NCBI GenBank assembly: GCA_049324575.1 | Contig: JBMONI010000029.1 | Coordinates: 1 to 5,495 of the forward strand | DNA length: 5,495 nucleotides | Source of the DNA: JBMONI01 sp049324575 | GTDB taxonomy: Bacteria; Omnitrophota; Omnitrophia; Omnitrophales; Aquincolibacteriaceae | Direction: 5' to 3' | Shown: positions 1 through 5,041 of the stretch, piece by piece | How the letters are laid out: the number at the start of each line of letters is the position of its first letter | Numbering within the stretch: the stretch's first letter is position 1 | Position numbers and translations under genes: made by a program | The notes under the pieces: model-generated | What the model saw: only the letters and a program-made list of their open reading frames with translations | Database searches by the model: none | Told to the model about the DNA's origin: nothing

Positions 1-59
1 CGGACGATGATGATGATGTGGCGGATGACGACGACATAGCGGACGATGATGACGATGTG
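1..59 (+). repeat. Asp-rich tandem repeat (A-D4/5-V/I units)
   Basis: Three in-frame units of about 21, 18 and 21 bp (1-20 with one base missing at the edge, 21-38, 39-59) each encode Ala, four or five Asp, then Val or Ile. GAT and GAC alternate, so the DNA copies are imperfect while the peptide is conserved. The array may continue to the left. At the peptide level it is a highly acidic spacer, possibly binding divalent cations. The DNA from 50 to 65 recurs exactly at 350-365, where it again encodes the DDVEC junction. Confidence 0.8.
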
Positions 60-1232
60 GAATGTCCGGTGTTTACGCCTCCTCCGGCGATCGGCAGTTG
101 TATGAACGGAACATCCGCATGTCCCCAGGGATATCGTGTGACAGCCTATTTAGAAGTGCCGGGCATGCCGGGTTGTCCGAATGCCAAAGAGATCATTACG
201 GGGGAATGTTGTTCAGGGATTATCCCTCCGCAATGCGTCAATGGATACACCCTTAACACAGCGACGAATCTTTGCGAATGCGCATGCGGAGAAGGGTTCA
301 AAAAGGACGAAACAGGCGGGGTTTGCAGCTGTGTTCCGAAGGGCCCTTGTGACGATGTGGAATGTGCGGCCGGGGAAAGTAAGTTTTACAACGGGATCAG
401 TTGTGTCTGCGAGGAAAAGACTTGCGCGGAACGGGAATGTTTCAACGGATATGGCCTCGAGGCGGCGGGGGAAGATTGCAGCTGCGAATGCTCAGGCATT
501 GTGGCGGCTGACAACTCCTGCCAGTGCTCGGGGATGAGCTGTCCGGCGGGACAGACCCTGGTTCTTGAGGGGAAGGTTTGCACGTGTAAAACAGGTGGCG
601 GTCCCGGAGATGGAAAAGATGATCGACTTTGCTACCGCCCAGCGCTCGGCGAATGTGTCAACCCGGACGGGAAGTGCCCGGCCGGTCGAGAAGTTGTCGG
701 GTATCAGGAGATCCACTGCGAGGATTGCTCGGACTCCTGTAAGGTGGGCCCGGTCTTGGGTAAGTGCTGCGAGGATGAAGACGAAGGATGCCCGAGCGGG
801 ACCACCGCCAACCCCGGCGGCGATTGCATTTGCCAAAAAGAGTCTTCGGAAGCGCCGGGATGCTTTGAATGTGCCGAACCGATTCCGCCGGTCGGATGTT
901 CGGGGCCGGCTGTCACCCGCGCTAACGAATGCCAAGTTTCAAGGAAGATCAGCGGAGGCGGGTGTCCTTCAGGGTTCCGCGCCAATTCAACCCTGGATTA
1001 CTATGAATGCTTGAATGTTCAACGGCGGTGCATCGATACAGGCGGGGTTGTTCAAGATTGTGATCCTGTCTTGATTAATAATATCGGGGGTTCTTCCTCT
1101 ACGAACGAGGATGATATCGATCCCTGTGATTCTTCGGGCGTCGATGACCCCGACCCGTCGAATTATGTGATCCGGGGTTGTGACGCCTATCCGAAGTGTA
1201 ATTATCAACTGACTTCAAACCAGAATGTCTAG
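1..1232 (+). CDS. Cys-rich repeat protein with Asp-rich linker, 5'-truncated
   Basis: I do not recognise a named family. The reading frame is open to the left edge (first whole codon at 3), so the GTG at 18 is probably internal and the true start lies outside. The visible part begins with an acidic tandem repeat (Ala followed by 4-5 Asp, three times), then about 385 residues containing 48 Cys in the last 404. Numbering from the codon at 18, Cys modules lie at about 28-65, 73-190, 213-251, 258-272 and 305-331. The commonest unit is C-x2-G-x9-C-x-C, which resembles EGF-like or trypsin-inhibitor-like disulfide modules in style only. A Ser/Thr stretch (GGSSST, 357-362) lies in an acidic tail that ends without a membrane anchor or sorting motif. 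Cys density of this kind suggests a disulfide-bonded exported protein; metal binding is an alternative. The signal peptide, if any, is outside the window. It is followed after 42 bp by a membrane glycan-ligase-like gene, probably in the same operon. Confidence 0.8.
   Translation, partial: DDDDDVADDDDIADDDDDVECPVFTPPPAIGSCMNGTSACPQGYRVTAYLEVPGMPGCPNAKEIITGECCSGIIPPQCVNGYTLNTATNLCECACGEGFKKDETGGVCSCVPKGPCDDVECAAGESKFYNGISCVCEEKTCAERECFNGYGLEAAGEDCSCECSGIVAADNSCQCSGMSCPAGQTLVLEGKVCTCKTGGGPGDGKDDRLCYRPALGECVNPDGKCPAGREVVGYQEIHCEDCSDSCKVGPVLGKCCEDEDEGCPSGTTANPGGDCICQKESSEAPGCFECAEPIPPVGCSGPAVTRANECQVSRKISGGGCPSGFRANSTLDYYECLNVQRRCIDTGGVVQDCDPVLINNIGGSSSTNEDDIDPCDSSGVDDPDPSNYVIRGCDAYPKCNYQLTSNQNV
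99..212 (+). repeat. Internal Cys module A (first copy)
   Basis: Residues 28-65 of the Cys-rich protein follow the pattern C-(M/V)-N, C-P-x-G, V-x2-Y-x-E, then a Gly-x-Cys-Cys end. The same order of features recurs at 654-770, and a shorter version (CPSGF then YYEC) is seen around 930-1010. This indicates an internal duplication separate from the CxC units. Confidence 0.55.
234..587 (+). repeat. C-x2-G-x9-C-x-C repeat array
   Basis: Five units with identical spacing start at Cys 73, 90, 116, 141 and 175 (numbered from the codon at 18). Each has a Gly three residues after the first Cys and closes with C-x-C. A degenerate unit begins at Cys 158, and a sixth copy, one residue shorter, lies at Cys 258-272 (789-833). 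Unit starts are 17 or 25-26 residues apart. The fixed spacing against variable intervening residues points to selection on the disulfide or metal-ligand pattern. Confidence 0.75.
654..770 (+). repeat. Internal Cys module A' (second copy)
   Basis: Residues 213-251 repeat the layout of residues 28-65: CVN, CPAG, VVGYQE and a terminal GKCC. It sits after the CxC array, so the protein reads A, B-repeats, A', one B-like unit, then a partial A-like unit. The nucleotide sequences have diverged, so the duplication is not recent. Confidence 0.55.
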
Positions 1233-1274
1233 GTGCGATCAGCGTTTTTTGATCACAACGGCTATCAATAAAGC

Positions 1275-2711
1275 GTGACTGACCCCAACCCTTTTCCGCT
1301 CCGGTTCGCTGTTGCTATTGCTGTTTTCCTTTTTTATCTGACTGTTTTTCTTTTATTTGTCAGCGTGGGTTTTGATCGTGGGGAGCTTATTGGCGTTCGC
1401 TTTTCTTTGATCGGATTGATACTCTTTCTTTCTTTTTGCGTCGGTCCAAAACATTTTTTTAAAGGACTCGGACGATCGCCGACCCTGATGGTCTTTGGGC
1501 TGTTTCTGATCTTTCTTCTTCTCCGCTCGTTTTTGAAGTATGGGCAGGCCGAGATGCCGCTTTTAGGGGCGGGGGCCCAGATTCCGGATACGGGCAGTGT
1601 CAGCGGGATGACCCAACGGTGGTTTTTCTTTTTTGCTCTTGTGTGGAGTTCATCGGTTTTTCTCCGAACGCGGGAAAGGACGAAGGGTTTTATCCGTTTT
1701 GTCGGCGCGGTGGTTTCCGGGATTGCTTTGACCGCGCTGGTCCCTTTTCTTCTGAACGGCCAGTATGGATATATCCACCAGGGGAAATTCGTTTTTTTTC
1801 CGCCTTTCCTCTATTTTCATCCCGATGTCGCCAAATATTTTCTGGGCACCTTTGCGCATTTTAATTACATCGGGGATCTCCTGGCCATGGGATTCTTCCC
1901 GGCCTTGGGGCTCGTGACGTACGCGATCGTGACGCATCTCAAGAACATCGAGTACCCGGGGAACCGGCGACGTTTCCCCTGGTTCGAAGCGACCCTGATC
2001 CTCATCGCTGCCGTGGTTTGCGCGGTCACGATCTTTCTTTTTTTCTCACGGGGCTGCATCGTCTCTTTCCTGGTCTCTTTTCTGCTCTATTGGTTGATCT
2101 TTTTATGGAAGATCCATCAGCGGAGGGTGACGGTCTTCGTCCTTATCGTGTCGACCCTCCTCGCGCTGAGCGTTTTTTTCGTCGGGAATTTTCAAAAAGC
2201 CTGGCAGGAAGTGAAGACCCTGCAATCCGAGGTCGAGAGCCCTTCGAGTTTCCGCAATAATCTCGAAGGAGGCAAAGCGGCGCTGGCTATGTACCACGAT
2301 CACCGGGTCTGGGGCATCGGGACGGGGAATTACCGCGCGCGTGTCATGGAGTATTCCGAGACGATACGGACGGAGCCGGGGCTGACCCTGGCCCGTTTTG
2401 TGGTGCTTTGCCATTATCTGCAGGTGCTTGCCGAAGAAGGCGCGGGCGCGTGGATCTATTTTGCCATGCTAGGCGTTTTTCTCTTCGAAGTGATCCGCGG
2501 ATTCATCCGTGCGAAAAGCAATTTCCAGTTCATTGCGGGGCTTTCGGTCTTTATCCCCGTGGTGATGACCCTGGGCCATGCGACGATCAATTTCGTCATG
2601 CAGCAGGTTTCGATGTCCCTTCTGGTCTATCTTTTTATGGGAGCGACCCTGGGTATTCTGCATGCAGATTTTCTTTATCATGAGAGGAGAACAGATCATG
2701 TCAAAAGGTAG
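1275..2711 (+). CDS. O-antigen ligase / Wzy_C-family polytopic membrane protein
   Basis: Likely an inner-membrane enzyme of the O-antigen ligase/polymerase superfamily, which transfers undecaprenyl-linked glycans on the periplasmic side to lipid A core, to a growing polymer or to a protein. It has 478 residues and about 12 hydrophobic segments (roughly 11-32, 41-57, 70-86, 115-131, 139-160, 198-219, 239-257, 261-278, 285-304, 392-410, 417-440, 446-465). Family-like blocks are visible: GTFAHFNYIGDLLAM (191-205), SRG after a TM (258-260), then a long loop (305-391) with R327, GIGTGNY (347-353) and HYLQVLAEEG (380-389), where His380 matches the usual catalytic-loop His. GTG at 1275 is taken as the start because an in-frame stop lies at 1269-1271 and the first TM begins about ten residues in. 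No clear Shine-Dalgarno precedes it, so translation may depend on the upstream gene. The exact role (WaaL, Wzy or PglL/PilO-type protein O-glycosylation) cannot be decided from sequence. It overlaps the next gene by 14 bp. Confidence 0.82.
   Translation: MTDPNPFPLRFAVAIAVFLFYLTVFLLFVSVGFDRGELIGVRFSLIGLILFLSFCVGPKHFFKGLGRSPTLMVFGLFLIFLLLRSFLKYGQAEMPLLGAGAQIPDTGSVSGMTQRWFFFFALVWSSSVFLRTRERTKGFIRFVGAVVSGIALTALVPFLLNGQYGYIHQGKFVFFPPFLYFHPDVAKYFLGTFAHFNYIGDLLAMGFFPALGLVTYAIVTHLKNIEYPGNRRRFPWFEATLILIAAVVCAVTIFLFFSRGCIVSFLVSFLLYWLIFLWKIHQRRVTVFVLIVSTLLALSVFFVGNFQKAWQEVKTLQSEVESPSSFRNNLEGGKAALAMYHDHRVWGIGTGNYRARVMEYSETIRTEPGLTLARFVVLCHYLQVLAEEGAGAWIYFAMLGVFLFEVIRGFIRAKSNFQFIAGLSVFIPVVMTLGHATINFVMQQVSMSLLVYLFMGATLGILHADFLYHERRTDHVKR
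2685..2689 (+). promoter_or_regulatory. Shine-Dalgarno AGGAG for the lipoprotein hydrolase
   Basis: AGGAG lies 8 nt before the ATG at 2698, inside the 3' end of the upstream gene. It selects this ATG over the in-frame ATG at 2578, which would place about 40 unrelated residues ahead of the lipoprotein signal peptide. It also suggests translational coupling. Confidence 0.85.
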
Positions 2712-3546
2712 GCTTTTTTTTCTTTTTCTGACTGCGGCAGGGATGGTCCTGAACGGATGCGCGACCGACATCCGTACGACCAAGGAGAAACCGTATTTCG
2801 ACATCACGAAGCTTTTTCCGCAAGGCGAAGTGATCCGGAGCATTTCCGAAAAGGGACTCGAATATGAATTGCTGGCGTATCCGCAGGAGACCGAAAAGGA
2901 AAAGTTCGCTTTGATCTATGCGCATCATGCGGCCGGGTGGGACGGCAATAAAATGATGGAGTTCCTCGAAGAGGATGCCCGGGCGAGGCGTTTTATGGTC
3001 CTGGCGCCGACCCGGGTCAAATCGTACGGCTCCAAAAAGGACGAGTTCAAGGAATTCACCGAGCTTTTGGACGAGGTCATCAAACATTATCCGGTCGATC
3101 CCGACCAGGTCTATTTGCTCGGGGTATCCGCCGGAACGTGGGTTTCGGGCTGGCTGGCCCGCTATGAGCCGAAGAAATGGAAAGGCGTTGCCTTGACCGC
3201 TTCCGTGCCGGCGGCCGAATGGGTGGAGCCTTCCAAAGGAGCCGAGTATCCTCCGTTCCTGGTGATCCACGGGGCGCAGGATGCCATGTTCGTTCCGGAA
3301 CGGATCGAAGCGATGGTCAGTAAAATGAAAGCGGCGAAGATCGAAACCTATTATTTTTTAGACGAAAACGCGGTCCATCAATACAAGACCGATTGGGGAA
3401 ACGGGATCCTGACCTGGATGGACTGGATGGCGAGGAAGGAAAAGGTCGGCGCCCATCCGGTGGACCCGGCTGAAGTGGAGAAAATGATCAAGGACCGTCT
3501 TGGGGCCGTGCAGCCGCCGGCGGACGATCATTCGGCGATCTCGTAG
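2698..3546 (+). CDS. Lipoprotein alpha/beta hydrolase (esterase-like)
   Basis: The product has 282 residues. The N-terminus is a lipoprotein signal: Lys/Arg, a hydrophobic stretch LFFLFLTAAGMVL, then lipobox L-N-G-C with Cys21 as the lipidation site. Ala at +2 rather than Asp argues for outer-membrane sorting if Lol rules apply. The rest matches an alpha/beta hydrolase: HHAAGWDG (76-83) as the probable oxyanion-hole strand loop, nucleophile elbow GVSAG with Ser144 (142-146), acid Asp195 in HGAQD, and His227 in NAVHQY. Order and spacing are normal for esterase, depolymerase or dienelactone-hydrolase-like members, with little room for a lid domain. The substrate is unknown; the coupling to the ligase-like gene suggests a cell-surface glycan ester or lipid substrate (inference). 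The start is set by AGGAG at 2685-2689. The 3' end overlaps the convergent GGDEF gene by 19 bp. Confidence 0.85.
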   Translation: MSKGRLFFLFLTAAGMVLNGCATDIRTTKEKPYFDITKLFPQGEVIRSISEKGLEYELLAYPQETEKEKFALIYAHHAAGWDGNKMMEFLEEDARARRFMVLAPTRVKSYGSKKDEFKEFTELLDEVIKHYPVDPDQVYLLGVSAGTWVSGWLARYEPKKWKGVALTASVPAAEWVEPSKGAEYPPFLVIHGAQDAMFVPERIEAMVSKMKAAKIETYYFLDENAVHQYKTDWGNGILTWMDWMARKEKVGAHPVDPAEVEKMIKDRLGAVQPPADDHSAIS

Positions 3547-4880
3547 CAGCTTTCGATCTTCTTTTTCACCGATTTCTTGACGTCGATCGAGACCCTCAGA
3601 ATATCCTGCATATCGGCGAAATCCCTTTTGACATTGGAGACTCCCGCAAGCGAGATCGAGACGAGGGGGATCCTGGCCGTCGGGGCTTCGCTCTCGCCGC
3701 GTTCCTGCATGCGCCGGCGGTCGACGAAAAGCGTGTATTTATTGGCATAATCCTCGGTAGGATAGACCGGTTTCAGGACCTCCGGGTCAAAGCGGCGGAT
3801 CACTTCTTCGGCGACTTCGCGCGCATGGGCCGCTTTCACGATCAGAATGAAATCGTCCCCACCCTGGTGTCCCAGGAAATCGTCCGGGGCGAACCGGTTC
3901 AGCGCATCCCGCAGGCACTGGGCGGTCCGCACAAGCATCTGGTCTCCTTTGGCGATCCCATAACAATCATTGAAGATCTTGAAACGGTCGAGATCGCTGT
4001 GAAAGAACACGAATCGCTGGCGGGAGGAAATGCGTTTTCGGACCTCCTCAACGATCGAAGCATTCCCCGGCAAACTGGTCAGGGGATTAGCATCATAGGC
4101 TTTGGCCTGCATGGCGATGAGCGATTCGGTCATGGCATTGATTCCTTCCGCCAAGGTCTCGAGCTCGTCGCCCGTTTTTAAATGCAATTCGCAGTTCAAG
4201 TTGCCCTTTTGGATCTCACGGACGGCACGGTGAAGTTTTTGGATCGGTCTAACCACGATCCGGCTGAGGCTTATTCCGATGAGAACCCCTGTCAAAAGGA
4301 TCAGAGAGATAAGAACGATCAGCAGAAAACTCGATTTCTTAAGGGCATCTTCGAAAAACCGGATCGGGTAAAGGACCCTTGCCACGAGAAGCGTGTTGCC
4401 TTGGGGGGACTCGATCGGGACATAGCCGGCCAGAAGATTCTCTTCTTTGAGGATCTCGGCGGTAAAAGGTTTATGGGACCGTTTTTTTTCCTCGAGGCTT
4501 TTTTCGGCGGCAAGGTCATCGAAAGCGTCCCAAGGGCGTTCGCCTTGGACGAGCATCTTCCGGCTGAATATTTCACGGACCGAAAGGGCTCCGACAGGGA
4601 CGGGGAGCGCCGTCTTTTCCAAAAGAGATCGCAGGGCGGATTCCTTCGCTGTGGAAGATTCGGGATCCGAGAAAACGCGTCCAAGGGTCTGGGAGACGGC
4701 GTTGAAGATAAAATTACTCTCCAATTGATAGAACAGTTTCAGGGATTGCACCTGATTGGTCAGAAGGAAAAGGCTTACAAGCATTGCGAGAATGAGCAGG
4801 GGAAAGGTCAGACGGACAAAAATCCTGAAAAAAATGCTCGTCCTGGATTTGGAAGCTAGGGTTGTTCTGTGTTTAGGCAT
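3528..4880 (-). CDS. Membrane-bound HAMP-GGDEF (GGDDF variant) signalling protein
   Basis: This 450-residue probable diguanylate cyclase (2 GTP to c-di-GMP) has a periplasmic sensor. A basic N-terminus leads to TM1 (about 22-40), a periplasmic region of about 140 residues (41-183), TM2 (184-204), HAMP (about 205-257, with RPI at 211-213 and GDELETLAEGINAM at 237-250) and GGDEF (about 262-444). In GGDEF, the start is NPLTSLPGN (265-273), the metal/GTP strand is DLDRFKIFND (296-305), KGD is at 311-313, and the signature is GGDDF (340-344), where the fourth residue is Asp instead of Glu. The I-site position reads APDD (331-334), not RxxD, so product inhibition at that site is unlikely. NPLTxLPGN with GHxGGDDF and an insertion before the last core strand (about 364-402, then IPLVSISLAG) fits a GGDDF subfamily I recall from family knowledge. 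The periplasmic part, ending in GYVPIES..GNTLLVARVL, looks CACHE-like but is unproven. Activity could be reduced or altered. The ATG at 4880 has AGGAA upstream. Confidence 0.88.
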   Translation of the reverse strand: MPKHRTTLASKSRTSIFFRIFVRLTFPLLILAMLVSLFLLTNQVQSLKLFYQLESNFIFNAVSQTLGRVFSDPESSTAKESALRSLLEKTALPVPVGALSVREIFSRKMLVQGERPWDAFDDLAAEKSLEEKKRSHKPFTAEILKEENLLAGYVPIESPQGNTLLVARVLYPIRFFEDALKKSSFLLIVLISLILLTGVLIGISLSRIVVRPIQKLHRAVREIQKGNLNCELHLKTGDELETLAEGINAMTESLIAMQAKAYDANPLTSLPGNASIVEEVRKRISSRQRFVFFHSDLDRFKIFNDCYGIAKGDQMLVRTAQCLRDALNRFAPDDFLGHQGGDDFILIVKAAHAREVAEEVIRRFDPEVLKPVYPTEDYANKYTLFVDRRRMQERGESEAPTARIPLVSISLAGVSNVKRDFADMQDILRVSIDVKKSVKKKIESCYEIAE

Positions 4881-4889
4881 GACGGTAAA

Positions 4890-4894
4890 TTCCT
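4890..4894 (-). promoter_or_regulatory. Shine-Dalgarno AGGAA for the GGDEF gene
   Basis: On the minus strand AGGAA lies 9 nt before the ATG at 4880. This supports that start, which also places a basic N-terminus before TM1. Confidence 0.6.
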
Positions 4895-4952
4895 ATTGAG
4901 CTAATGCCGATATTATATTAGATTATAGAAAGATATAAAGCTTTTTTATATT

Positions 4953-4981
4953 TTGCCATAAAAAAATATAGCATTTGTTAT
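4953..4981 (+). promoter_or_regulatory. Candidate sigma-70 promoter for the gene at 5042
   Basis: TTGCCA (4953-4958, 5 of 6 to TTGACA) is followed by a 17-bp spacer and TGTTAT (4976-4981, 4 of 6 to TATAAT). Transcription would begin near 4988, leaving a leader of about 54 nt. The match is modest and the AT-rich background raises the chance of coincidence. Confidence 0.3.
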
Positions 4982-5012
4982 CCGGTTTTAAGTGTTTTGT
5001 CATGGGCCGGTT

Positions 5013-5026
5013 TTCGCGTAAGCGAA
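5013..5026 (+). other. Small GNRA-type hairpin ahead of the ribosome binding site
   Basis: TTCGC (5013-5017), GTAA (5018-5021) and GCGAA (5022-5026) form a perfect 5-bp stem closed by a GUAA tetraloop in RNA, ending one base before the AGGGAG ribosome binding site. It may be a short stabilising or regulatory hairpin, but a stem this short can occur by chance and no poly-U follows, so it is not a terminator. Confidence 0.35.
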
Positions 5027-5027
5027 T

Positions 5028-5033
5028 AGGGAG
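5028..5033 (+). promoter_or_regulatory. Shine-Dalgarno AGGGAG for the gene at 5042
   Basis: AGGGAG lies 8 nt before the ATG at 5042. Together with the signal-anchor-like N-terminus that follows, it identifies the real reading frame at the right edge and argues against the overlapping frames there. Confidence 0.8.
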
Positions 5034-5041
5034 TTCGTAGA

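Larger units (their letters stand above)
4881..5041. promoter_or_regulatory. AT-rich divergent promoter region
   Basis: This 161-bp gap separates two divergent genes. By count, 4911-4980 has only 11 G/C in 70 bases, far below the flanking genes. On the minus strand there are two exact TATAAT hexamers (plus-strand 4912-4917 and 4922-4927) upstream of the GGDEF gene, though neither has a convincing -35. On the plus strand one promoter-like pair is listed separately. AT-rich inverted repeats (TATATTTT at 4947-4954 with AAAATATA at 4963-4970) are present but low in complexity. The region probably drives both genes and could attract H-NS-like or other AT-binding proteins. Confidence 0.6.

Noticed and set aside
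492..935. Minus-strand frame of 147 codons under the Cys-rich gene
   Set aside because: The plus strand has a highly patterned Cys repeat that cannot arise by chance; the minus frame has no motif.
1233..1256. Possible hairpin terminator after the Cys-rich gene (GTG..ATCA with TGATCAC)
   Set aside because: The stem needs a two-base bulge, the T-run is in the loop rather than after the stem, and the next gene follows closely as in an operon.
2578..2697. Upstream extension of the lipoprotein hydrolase to the ATG at 2578
   Set aside because: It would bury the lipoprotein signal peptide and overlap the ligase-like gene by 134 bp; AGGAG sits properly only before 2698.
2701..3270. Minus-strand frame of 189 codons under the hydrolase
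   Set aside because: The plus strand carries a complete lipobox and catalytic triad; the minus frame is a shadow.
4182..4859. Long plus-strand frame (225 codons) antisense to the GGDEF gene
   Set aside because: The opposite strand encodes clear TM, HAMP and GGDEF motifs; this frame has none and its composition is that of a reverse-complement shadow.
4947..4970. Inverted repeat TATATTTT / AAAATATA as a terminator or operator
   Set aside because: Low-complexity A/T sequence in a 16% GC stretch; such dyads are expected by chance and the stem would be weak.
5002..5040. 12-codon upstream ORF ending just before the ATG at 5042
   Set aside because: No ribosome binding site before its ATG and no recognisable leader-peptide pattern; likely chance.
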